NCBI GenBank assembly: GCA_959347315.1
Contig: OY365806.1
Location: forward strand, 24,256,900 to 24,320,899
Origin: Bimastos eiseni
Taxonomy: Eukaryota > Annelida > Clitellata > Crassiclitellata > Lumbricidae
DNA: 64,000 nucleotides
Direction: 5' to 3'
Shown here: positions 11,014-23,000 of the stretch, in pieces
Layout: each line of letters begins with the position of its first letter
Position numbering within the stretch: position 1 is the first letter of the stretch
Notes under the pieces: model-generated
The model's input: the letters and a program-made list of their open reading frames with translations, nothing else
The model's database searches: none
What the model was told of the DNA's origin: nothing
Position numbers and translations under genes: made by a program

Positions 11014-14000
11014 CTGTTTAAAACCAAATCAGCTGGTGTTAATCATGGGTCATGTGCACGAGATAAGTAAGTCCACACAAGCCTTAGTAGATGGTGGTGA
11101 TGATTATGATGATGATGACGATGAAGATGATGGTGATGGTAGTGGTGGGTAGTGGTGCTGCAGCTGCTGCTAATGGTGATTCTGAGCAGTCCTCTCGAGC
11201 TAGTCTGAGGCAGTCATGGACACAAATCATGATCGTAATCGTAAATTTATATAGCGCCACGGCTAGTGAAATTCCTCAGAGTGCTTCCAACCTCACAACA
11301 CCAAGCATCGAAAAACTAAGCTCATTGTGGAGGTTGCTAGACAACCTATTCCAGAAAGAAGAACCAACCACATCGAAGCCTTTACGAAGAAACTGTCTGA
11401 AAAACCGTCAACAGACATATAGCAAGGTCGATATGTACACGCCGAAACGAAAAACGGAAGTGTCAGCGACTTACGTTTATCAGCCCCAGCATAAAGGGGG
11501 TCTGTCATCTAACTACTTGACAATTGCGCAATCAAGCAATACACTACTTTATAAGAGCTATTTGTTACTTCACAAAAATAACATGCTTCGTTAGAAAAAA
11601 ATATACTACTTTGAAAAAGCCATAATGCTATAGGCCTACTCTCCAGAAGCTGTTTGCTGCTCTTTGAAAAATATATTATATGCCATTCTTTAAAACCACA
11701 TTATGCTTCTTTCTACGCGCTATATGTTACTTAATAAAAGTTAATGATGTTTGATAAAAGATATATCCCACCTTAAAACGATTCCTACAACTCTATAAAC
11801 GCCATGTAAGCCTACTACTATATAAAAGCTTACCTGCTACTCTACATGTATATATAGCAGCTTAATGGGTATTTTAAAATTCTCTAACGTCAATAAGCGA
11901 TTAACAGTGCAATTGAACCTGTTAGCTATCATATTATATTTGAAAATAAAAATAAATCTACTTTATCTACTTTATGACTTTCTAAAAAAAGTTGCTTTGA
12001 ATGCAGTAGACAACATTTTATTTTTCAGTTGCTGGTAATTCATGCAGTAGCTGAATAGCTGAAAATACTATTCCGTCATCTGTATTAGTTAGTTTCATGG
12101 CCTGGCAGAGAATGGTCTGTTGTTTCGAACAAAGAAATATTTCTTCTCAATTGTAGCAGTGAATAATTAGATTAGGGACTGCGAGTCTTGAGTCTGCACA
12201 GGAAATTCGGATGGCTGCCATTGACCCTTAAAGCCGAGAGAAATTCTCGGACATGAGCCAGAAGGACCAGAGCCACGATCGCAGTCAGGAAATGGATTGG
12301 GTGGAACTGGAAGACAGCAGATACTGCAAATCCGCTAGATGGATGTCTGCATGTGCCTTTGTCTATGTGTTTTGTCCCTGTGCTTCAAATACATTATAAT
12401 GTACTTGAAAACGGTGCGCGATAGTTTGTCTTGGTGAGGGCGTTGGATCGTCAACTGAGCGGTCAGAGGTTCAAACTCCAAGGATGGCAAATATTTATTA
12501 AGAGATTTCTGCTCTACCTAAGTCCCTAACCCACCTAGATAGATTCGATGGATTATTTACATTGTCGGTGGGAAGATGAGACGGCAAGAACAGCCTCTCG
12601 GAGCTCCTCTCTATAGGTTACGCATCGATGCTTCAAACTATTGCGTTTGCCTAACTATTGACATAAACTGTAAACGATCAGTTCGATCCATCGCTCACGT
12701 TCCAATCAAATTTAAGACTCGTATCAAGACTAAGATTTCACTGGTGGTTGTTTATGCAGCATCAGGTCACGAGCATGCAATGATGGCGGCCTGTATTTAG
12801 GACGCTATGAACACGGAACAATAATGCTGACGTTAATAGTTATGAATATTTAATGGTGTAAACTTAATTTACGATATTTTTGACAAAATAAGCGAAGATG
12901 GCGAAATGGTGACAGATCCGTAGAAGGAACGAAACAAAATGAATGAGCCACACAAATATAAAGGGAATAAGCCATACATATTTAGAAGGAATAAGCCATG
13001 CATACATTATTGAAAGGGAATGAACTAAAGGCCTACGTGCATGTAGGCCTAATCAAACAAGAATGAGCCATATTATAGTTAAAATCGACGAAATATCTCA
13101 AGACGTCTGAGCAAACCTATTTAATTAACCAGCGAAATTAGCGATTGAGTGGAAAAGCAGGCTGCCATCCCAAGGCAAAGCTGCTATTAAGTTTGCATCA
13201 GGTAAGTCACCCATTCATAGCGTGAATAATAGCGTTGATAATAATAGGATTATTATAACGTTACACTGATATAATAATTGAATTGATAAAGACTGCGTAT
13301 AAAGGTAATTCTACAGGGATGAACTAAGATGGATCAATTGTGGATATTAGAGCCTCGGCGTCGATTCAACCTTCATGAGATTAATCTACTAAGCAGTATT
13401 GACGATATCCGCTGTAGAATTAAATTCCATCTTATTCGCTTTCCATATCGCTCCGTCACGCGCTAGTGGAGCATGTCGCTTAGTTCATAGTCGTGCTAAT
13501 AGCCTCGTAATCCGGTGCCACCGACGTCACTATAGTTGACGCATCGATTAATTCGTTATTTAATTAATTAGAAATGTTCTAAGCTGTGTTACGCGTTATA
13601 TAAGGCCATAATGTAATTATAGACAACTCTGAGGAGCATAATAAAATACGATTAAAACTATCCGGCTGAAGAGATTAGCGCATTGGAATTGGAATTTATT
13701 TCAGAAGAAAATTACCGACATCCATTTGTACAATTCTGAAGACTAAATTCCACATTAACCTAAACGTATGTCTTTATTCCTAATCTATATAATAATTATT
13801 TTATCCTAAATAGTTGTCTGCTGTATGAGCGCCATCGACACTGGTCACATGTAGGCCGACCTACATGCGGCATCACATTTCTTGTCTATATTGCAAATGC
13901 TATCCATGCCTATTATCTAGAGCAGCAAATTCTCGCCACAAGCAATACAGGATGACTCGTTTGACTTGACTTGACTTGACTTGTCCTTCCTCATTACTGC

Positions 14001-17000
14001 GGATTGAAGACCAGAGCCAAAGACGTCATTTTCCTCCATCTCACTCTGTCCCGCGCACTCCTGATGCAATCCGCTCTCGGCGGTCTAATCCACTCCTCGA
14101 TGTCATCCATCCACCGTCTTCTAGGTCTACCCCGTGCTCTTTTACCATCCACGTAGCCCTGTAGTATGAAGGCCGGCAAACCGTCCGCTCTGACAATGTG
14201 TCCGAAATAGTTCAACTTTCTTCCCTTCACCACCTCCAATAATCTATAATCCGGTTGTACTTCCTGCAGTATGGACTCATTTGTTCTGTGCTCCCTCCAG
14301 TTGACTTTCACCATCCTTCTGTATGTCATCGTTTCGAAAGCTGATGACTCGATACTGGAACCCATAGACTGAATTCCGTCACAACTCTTAATGCCAAAAC
14401 CGCCATGTAGGCCTGGTAGGCCTACCAGTTAGGCCTATGATTATGAAGGAAGGAGGAAAGGTTTGCCAACTTCTCTCATACAGTCTAGCATTGGTACTGT
14501 GACCACTGGCAGTACCAGCATACAACTCGTCTACCTCTGATTCCATCATCAAGTAGAAACCAGGAAAGCTCGCCAGAACCTTGATTGGAAATGGTGAAAG
14601 AAGATTTGCGTTGTTCAGAGGGGTGATCGTTCGAGGTTTTAGATTATGCATCTATGCAAATCTACATCTGATTAGTTGGCCTAGTCGGACATCTAGCTGA
14701 GTGATTAATGGCTCGATAAATCTGAAAGTATGAACGAAAGGCCTTTGATAAAAAGCACCTGAAGAATTATACTTGTTGCAATATAGTCAACGTCTAATTT
14801 CGTTTCTATAGTTGTAGTTGTAATTTATTACCTTTTATATAGCGCCGTCGGTAGCAAGCTACTTCTAGGGTGCTTTACATGAAAGTTCGCTGCACATTAT
14901 AAACTAATTCTCGACATTACATAGAAAGTACGATCTTAACTGTTTTTTAAGCAGGGAAAGTTTGGTATAATGACGAAGAACTGCTGCAACTTAATTGCAT
15001 TAAAACAAACAGCACCAAAATTAATAAATTAATCAGAGCAAACAGCAGGATATGTAAATTCAATCCGAAGTCAAATTATTGTAATCGCTGTCACCTCGCA
15101 TGTCATGCAAATCGAGGTCATAGACTGCACGCACAGTTGCATAACATACATTTATATAAGATACGACATATGTACACGTATACCTCTTTTTCTATACATA
15201 CGTGTATATAAGAGTGAATATAAATGAGTCTAATCTCATGTGTGAAGAACACTACCAGCTTCAGTGGGTGTTCCATAAACCTGCAAATCGACGTTGAACA
15301 TATTGTTGAGTGATATATATATATATATATATATATGCAACTTACAGACATATATTTCTGCATATGTATACACTATAGACCTACATGTATATATAACTAT
15401 ATGAAACAAGTAAGGCGCCTATGTAAGTTATGTATATGTATAAGTTATATATATATACATATATATATATATTTATATGGATGGGTCGCCTTGATATGAA
15501 CGGTCAGTGATCAGTGGAAACCAGTTGTTGGGTGACCATAGCAGCGGCATAAGCGAAGTTGGGTGAGGGAGTTACTTCGGTCGGTCGCAGTGGGGCGTCT
15601 TAGATTGGCCGATTAGAACGACCGCGTAATAATTAATATGCAATCTGTTTAGTTAAATTAGAAGTCAAGCGGTGTCGGCACTTTTGTCTTTAGTGACCGG
15701 CAGCTGATTCGGAAAGCGTTTGATTTAGCCGATGAATAGGAGACCAACCTCAGACGGAGCCACCATAGGAGCCACGGATGTCGACGTGTTTGGGCTAAAA
15801 TGTGGGCAGTTTATAGGAGTCCAGCGAGGGTTGGACGGAAAATGAACGCCGAAAAAACAATCTCCTCACAGATCCTTGATACGTTTTTCAGAAAGCATCA
15901 CGCACATTTCAGAGTGAGTGGAGTAAAATGCTGTGGTTTGCAATCTCTCCTCAGGACGAAAGTTGTCCAGATTCAGCTCAGGCTGACAAAGAGACTGAGG
16001 CAGATTTCTCTTGAGATTTCGAACAAAAAACACAGAGATCTATAGGCTTTGACCACTCAACCATCATGCTGCGTCGAAGTTTTGTGTCTTGCATAGTGAT
16101 ATAATGATCTATATTGCTCCATCCATTCAACATCGAAAATTTAAGTCAATATGCCCAGGGCCGTACCGAGGGGGGAGGGCCAGCGGAGCCGTGACCCAGG
16201 GCGCAAATGTGGAAAGTGCGTAAATTTCAGGATGACATAACTTATTCCATAAAATGCACTTGTAGGTTTTTGACCATTTTTTTGAAAGGTTCTATGTGTT
16301 ATATTGATTTCGTTGCAGCAATCGGGTTTCCGAAGGAATCACTCCACGGAGACTCTCTTGCTTCGACTGTTGTCGGATTTCTATAGCGCTATTGACCGGG
16401 ACTGTTTGACCCTTGGCTCGTCTAGGTCTTCTTGGGTCCCTGCCCCTTTTGGGGGTGCCTCAAGGTTTTGTCTTTGTTGTGTACACCTTCTCTACACTGC
16501 TGATATTTGAAATTTGTTGGAGTATCAAAGGCTTTTTCATCAACTATTTACGGACGATGTGCAAGCCTATATCCACACGCGCTCGTCGGATGCGGTGGCT
16601 GCTGTGAGTCAGATGTGTCTGACCATGGACGTCCTCTCTTCTTGGATGGCCTCCAATCGCCTCCTGTTTGACACCTCTAAAACGCAGCTTATTTGGCTGG
16701 GAGGCCGTAGGCAACTTGAGGATATTGCAACTCGCAACTTAACCTGCTCTTTCATCATATAACCATTTCCCTCACAGTTCTTAACTTATCGGGGAGTTAC
16801 TCTTGACTCTGAATTCACTCTCTCTCAACAGGTGAACCTAGTTGCACGGAGTTGTTACCACCCGCATCGTCAATTTCGAGTGGTCTCTCACTCATAACGC
16901 GACCATGATTCTTGTCATGCCTTTGTTACCGCTCGAATTGACCATTGTTGTTCCCTACTTGCTGGTTTTCCTCATGTGGTTCTGGAACGGTTGGATTGTG

Positions 17001-20000
17001 TTCTGCGCTCTGGTGATCGACTTATTGGGCTGTTTACTAAATTCTCCTGTGTTTCTGTATACATGGGCGATGTATTGCAGCGGCTGCCTGTGTTCCAACT
17101 AATGTCATACCGTATTGTCGCTCTGGTTTAGCGTTTTGTTTTGGCTATACTCCATTTCACTTAATTAAGTGGCCGACTTCGCAGCGCGTCGGATGCTTCG
17201 CTCTGCGACGAGGGGTGAGCTTCTAGTTCCACGGGCTTGCATGGTTATTAGACACTAATAGGCAGTGCCATGTTTTTTCGGTTGTGCGCCCTTCGATATT
17301 GAAAGACCGCCCCTTGAGCTCCGCTCCTTGTTTGTGGCCTAACCGTCACGTTTTTACAAGTCGCTCAAGTCGTGGCTGGGCTGGGAGCGCTCCTGAGTAG
17401 GCTCTTGAATTGGCGCTGTATAAATGCTCAGAATGAATGAGCGAATACATGCACAATTATAAAGGTTCTATGAGGTGGTGGACAGCTGATCGTTACGGAT
17501 ATTATTTTAACGTGCAACGATATATGAAGAACACTTGAAGTGAGCGATCGATCACACTCCTAGGTCACTTGCCTAGCAAAGGTCTGGTGATGTTGAGAAT
17601 GGATCGCCTATCAGCTGTACGATTATAATACACAAAATGCATATTGTACGCAAAAAATCTTCCAAGGTCAGTCACGCATCACTCGCCAACGCGATCGATT
17701 TTCAAAGCCTTTCTATTTTCACATGGGAAGCTCTGGATATATTCCGATTCAATCCTACTGATAATGTGCTAAAATTCGTTAAGCTAACAATAAAATTTTG
17801 AATGGATGAGTGTGAATAAGTGGATCAAATGAGTGGCATAGAATGAAGTGTAGCGAGAACAGTGATCTATCTATTTACATTGTACAGTATCTATAGGTCT
17901 ACCTGAATAGCAGTAGTGTAGACAATGATCTACTATTTTTAAGGTGTTGTAAATCATAGAAATTCCTCATTGCTTCTAAATTTTAAGACGACCAACTAAA
18001 CTAGTTTGTTATACAGTGCTTGTCATGCATGACTGGATCTTATATATGACCACGTAATGACCCAGCAACAAGAGGCCAAGGCAGTTTAGAAAAACTACTC
18101 ATCTGTAATGCCAGTTTAAACAACTAATAATCTCTGATACAGCATGCCATGTCTAAATTTATGTAGTATAAATATGATCCTTACAAATGTAGACAGCACG
18201 CCAACATGCCACTAATAAGATAGCTACGTAATACCTGGGACTAATAATGGAATGATAGTACCTCGACCCGATCTTCCTTCAAGTCGATCTTGATGGCGAG
18301 ATGTTCTCTTTGCTGAACGTCTGGATAGTGTGACCTCTGGAATGACTTTTCCAGCTCCTGAAGCTGTTCATCGGTGAAGATCGTCCGATAGCGTCGCTTT
18401 CTCTTCGTCATTGCCAGACCAACCGGACTCGATAGCAGCTGGTGAGGGTGACCATTGGCACCCAAGGCATGGGTCAACAGCTTACCATCGTAGGATAGGC
18501 TCCGGTGGCCATACCAAAAGGTCGTTCCACCGATGACAGATGCAGACGGCGCTAAAAGAACGGCAAGCTGAGCAGTGTTAACTCATTTAAGTATAAACTT
18601 TCATGATCTTTCCTTGCTTAGATAATAAGAAGTCTGTAGCTTAAACGCCTGTATTTGCTGGTATTAAGACAAACAAAGCAACGTATGCAGCTGTTCATCC
18701 GGTCGATAGGGCATACCGAACATTTTCACCGATTATATAAATGTATGTATACATGCATGTGTGCCGGTATGCATGCGTGTATACATGTATGCATGGTCGG
18801 AGAATTAGAGATTATAAGCCTACAAGAGAGAGACGATCCCTTTAACTTTGAGGCGGAGGTGAAGCTGTTATGTCCCTATATTTTGAGAAATATTCAACAA
18901 ACGTTAAAATTTCTACATTGTTTTCCATAGTCTATTCTTTTGGTGAGTCTCCCGAAATTGAGGTCGGTGACGAAGCTCCTTATATCCCTCCCTAATATTT
19001 GCTTAGGCCTGTCCCACCAAACCAGGACCAAGTCTCCGCCTATGCACGCGTGCATGTGCTCCTATTCAGTTTAATTCATGGACCTTGTACGACAATAATA
19101 AGATTGCATGTTGTTGGATCGCTGTATTCAGTTGAATTGCTGAGTCTTGTCCGAATTTTAGCCAAGCAATTTATTCAATAGGCGTGTCTACCCGTCTCAC
19201 AGAAACGCTGTGTCACTCTACCGGTTTTGAAACATGCATGATGGTCTGGACCAAAGTGATCCAGCAAACTATCGACCGATTGCGAATGTTTCTTTCATCT
19301 CTAAAATACTTCAACGTATTGTTGCCAACCAATTGATAAGTTTGCCTTAATATGCATGAACTGATTCCGTCGCAGCAGTTGGGTTTCCGTAGGAATCACT
19401 CCACGGAGACTCTCTTGCTTTGGCTATTTCGGAATTCTATGGTGCTATTGACCGTGGTCAGGTAACTCTCCTGCTCTCTTTGACGTAATGTCTGCCTTTG
19501 ACTCGGTGAACCACTCCAATTTTTACAGCGTCTCTTCACCTCCTTTGGCCTGGTAGACCAGGCATTTGAGTCGCTTAGGTGCTTCTTATTGGACTGCACT
19601 GATTGTATAGCTCTTGGTTCGTCTAGGTTTCCTTGGGTCCCTCAAAGTTCGGTCTATGGCATTTGCTATACCTTTTCTCTCTACACTGCTGATATTTGCC
19701 TCTTGTTGGAGTCTCAGGGGCTTTTGCATCAACTATTTGCAGACGATGCGGAAGCCTATATCTCCACATGCTCGTCGGATGTGGTCACTTTGTGGTGGCT
19801 ACTGTGAGTCAGATGTGTCTGCCAGGGACGTGAATGGTAGCAAAATATCAGTCATAAAAGTGTGAGAAAACAGTCCGTCTCAGTCTAAACAGGTTCGACA
19901 TCTTTCTGTCTCAATAGAATCGATTCAGTGCATTGACAGTATAAGAGGCCTACGATGTTCAGTCGGTCAACTAATTCTGAAACAACCAGATTGTCCGCCG

Positions 20001-23000
20001 AAGCCCCATACAACTGGGTGTGGCTGAGCAACGCAACACCAAACTCCCACACTGCTTGCTCTATATGGCAGTACCAGTCAGAAGTCTGAGTAAACGAGGA
20101 GGGCTACGCTAATGATCTTTTTTATCACACAGTGTCGTCAACGTCTACTTCTAACAACTATTAAGCTGCAGCTGTAAAACTGTCTTTTGAGCACCAACGC
20201 AATAAGACTGAATAGTTTAGAATGGATAAATTCTCAGCGATTGATAAAAGTTTCAACGTAGTCTACGCCAAATATATCCGATCCGATTATTCAGAGGTAT
20301 TCCACCCATATGGTCACATTAAGGAGGCTTACAGTGTTCAATACGCGAACCGAAGCTACTGCTTCCACGCGGAGGCCTAATGATACGACATACATCAGTT
20401 AAATAATGTTCTCTACATGTGCAAATTCTCTGGTCTAATTACGTCAGCCTTAAAACATAAATTATAAAAGATCAAAGTAATGTGGAAACTATTGGGTCAG
20501 CATTTCAACAATTTTTATTGTAATATAAATTATAGTCACAGATACAATGAAATTGTAAAACATTCTTTTAGACAGGTGAAGGCTATTATATGCATTGAGG
20601 CGGATGAGAATAGACTGGAGAGACAGAAGATTGATGGGAAACAAATATGGGGCAGAACGTGTCTGTAATTATTACACCATCCTATTCACTTATACAAGCA
20701 GGTTGTCTTGTCTTGGCCGTGTTCTGCTAGCTGCAGCGCATCTTAATTGGCCAAATATCCATCTTAGATCACGTCTCAAGATATAAGTTCTACATTGATT
20801 TTCTGTCCGATGCTGCATTGAGTATGAAGTTCAAGTTGTCTCTCTGGTCTGGCGATGCCAACTTGGCCTTGCATTAACCTATTTAATAGGTCAACCGGTA
20901 TTGAGGATGTAGTCGCTCCAGGGCTGCAAACATGTTGGTTTTTTAGTTATTTGGTTTTTTGGTCTTTTACAAAAAACCCAAAAAGGCAATTTTTTATATT
21001 TTTGTTTGTTTTTTTAATTAAATATTTTTTAATTTACTAATGTTACTAATATATTACTAATTGTATGTTATTCAGTCGGAAATCAACCTCAATTAATTAT
21101 AAAACGAGTTGGAGCTCTTTTTCATGCTGTGTTTGATGCTTTTTTATAACAAAACTGTTGTTGCAAGATCCAAAGGGAAACTAAAAACCAAATAAAACCA
21201 AACCCCCCTCCAAACTTTTGATTTAAAAAAAATCTTGGATTTTTGCACCTCTGAGTCGCTCCCTTCGCTCTGCTTAGAGGAGATTCTTGTGGTTCAATTT
21301 ACCCTCCTAGCCGCTATGCAAAATCGCGGATTCTTTTTGGTAGGCCCCATAGAGTTTGGAATGCATGGCCTTTCTTTGCAATGAAGCTACGTCTGTTTCC
21401 TAAATTATCTAGTGGTATATTTTATGGGCATTTTAAAACGTACCTTTATGTCCGGGCTGGAGTTTAGAGCGCTTTCAAATAGCTACCTTCGAAAGGCGCT
21501 ATGTAAATTTCTGAACGAATGAATAGAATAGACTGAAAGTACTCGGAACCAGAAAAGGTGGTACGAGGAATGAGACCAGGATGCCCACTGTCACTGCTAC
21601 TTTCATCTTCTATACAGAAGAAGTAGTTGAGGATTTGTAAGAGGAAGGTGGATCAAGGCATTGAGGTTTGAAGATGACTAGGCAATGATGTAAAGAAACT
21701 AAAGATATCTACATACAATTCCGACTAGGCTGAACACAATTACCAACCGAATACGGAATGAAAATATAGGCTACACCAAAGAGACAAAGGTTTTGAAGAT
21801 GTGAAAATAGTTGTCATAATACACACTGGAGGAAATTAATAGGAAAGGTGACCGAATTCTGATATCTATCAAGAGTATGATCAAGACAGATGACAAGCGC
21901 CACAGAGGAATTACTGCTGAAAGGAATTCTAAACAAGAATCTGAAGAACAGAATGACGAAGACACTGATGCGATGCATAGTGATGTGCGGCTCAAAAACA
22001 TGGACCATGAGAAGGCGGACATAAAATGGTTGGAGACTTTCGAGATGTGAACATGGAGAAGGATGGAGGAAATGAGTTGGACTAAACATAAAACAAACGA
22101 AGATGATGGAAACTATTGGAAAAGAAAGCGCCCTTATACACGCAATAAGAAAGATACAATCGCAATCGCAATCTCCAAACTTCTAAAGCGCCACTACAAA
22201 GTCAAGAGCAAGGCACCAGCTTATTCACGAGCGCTGTGTCAAATCAAACGAGTTGTTAAAAGGGTAGTGAGAATGTGAAATTTGAGTTTCGAATGAAAAG
22301 CACGAGGGGTGATGGATAGAGGAACGTGAGATTGATGATGGTGGGTGATCGATAATAATGGTGGATGAGCCGAAAAAGTGCGGAGTTCAGGAGGTAGATC
22401 GTTACAGAGACGGTGCGGTGGTGGAAATGGAACAAAGGAAGTGGACGCTGAGAGGAGACATTACTAAGATCGGGCATCGAAAGAAACGTGAATGAAGAAT
22501 CAAGACGGATGATTACCGATTGGCTGATGAAAAATGAATGCGGAAACTTCAAAGAAGGGACTCAACAGCGAGAAGAGAGGCGACGGTGGACATTTAAACC
22601 CGAAAACTGAAGAAAACAACCAGAAGATGAGGCCATTTAATTTCAATCCAGCCTAACGTTTTTATATTGGCGTCTATAACTGCATAGCAATATGTTTTGT
22701 CCGCAACTTAGTTCTGATTATCGATCAGAACCGTAGCTCCTCTGGTCACATCAAACATTTTTCCGCTCTTGCTTCAAGCATATCCTTAACCTATAAGAAT
22801 CTGTCCTATGGTCGACTTAAAAACTGCATCAATACTTGCCAAATCTGAATTAACTCTAGATAACGCTACATTAGATAGACTGCGGTAATTACCTTTTCCT
22901 GAACATAGACCATATAAACCGACTCCAAGCTATTCAGAATGCCCTCGCTAGTGTTGAAACGAAATCCTCAAAACATGCTTCATCACACCTGTCCTCAAGT

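Larger units (their letters stand above)
11014..18261 (-). other. gsc intron 2 (7.2 kb)
   Basis: The intron holds a GAT-rich microsatellite (about 11090-11150), a tRNA-like SINE head (12425-12495), an inverted LINE relic (about 13990-14365), a short 'tatatagcgcc' repeat (about 14815-14905), AT microsatellites (15310-15335 and about 15440-15475), a hAT-type end at 16156 and a decayed LINE (16305-17445). I see no other conserved coding segment. Regulatory elements of gsc could lie here but cannot be recognised from one sequence. Confidence 0.8.

Noticed and set aside
12425..12495. A functional tRNA gene
   Set aside because: Only box-like motifs are present; the arms do not pair well enough for a cloverleaf.
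15800..16045. An 81-codon plus-strand open frame in gsc intron 2
   Set aside because: No recognised motif, no splice or promoter context, and repeats on both sides.
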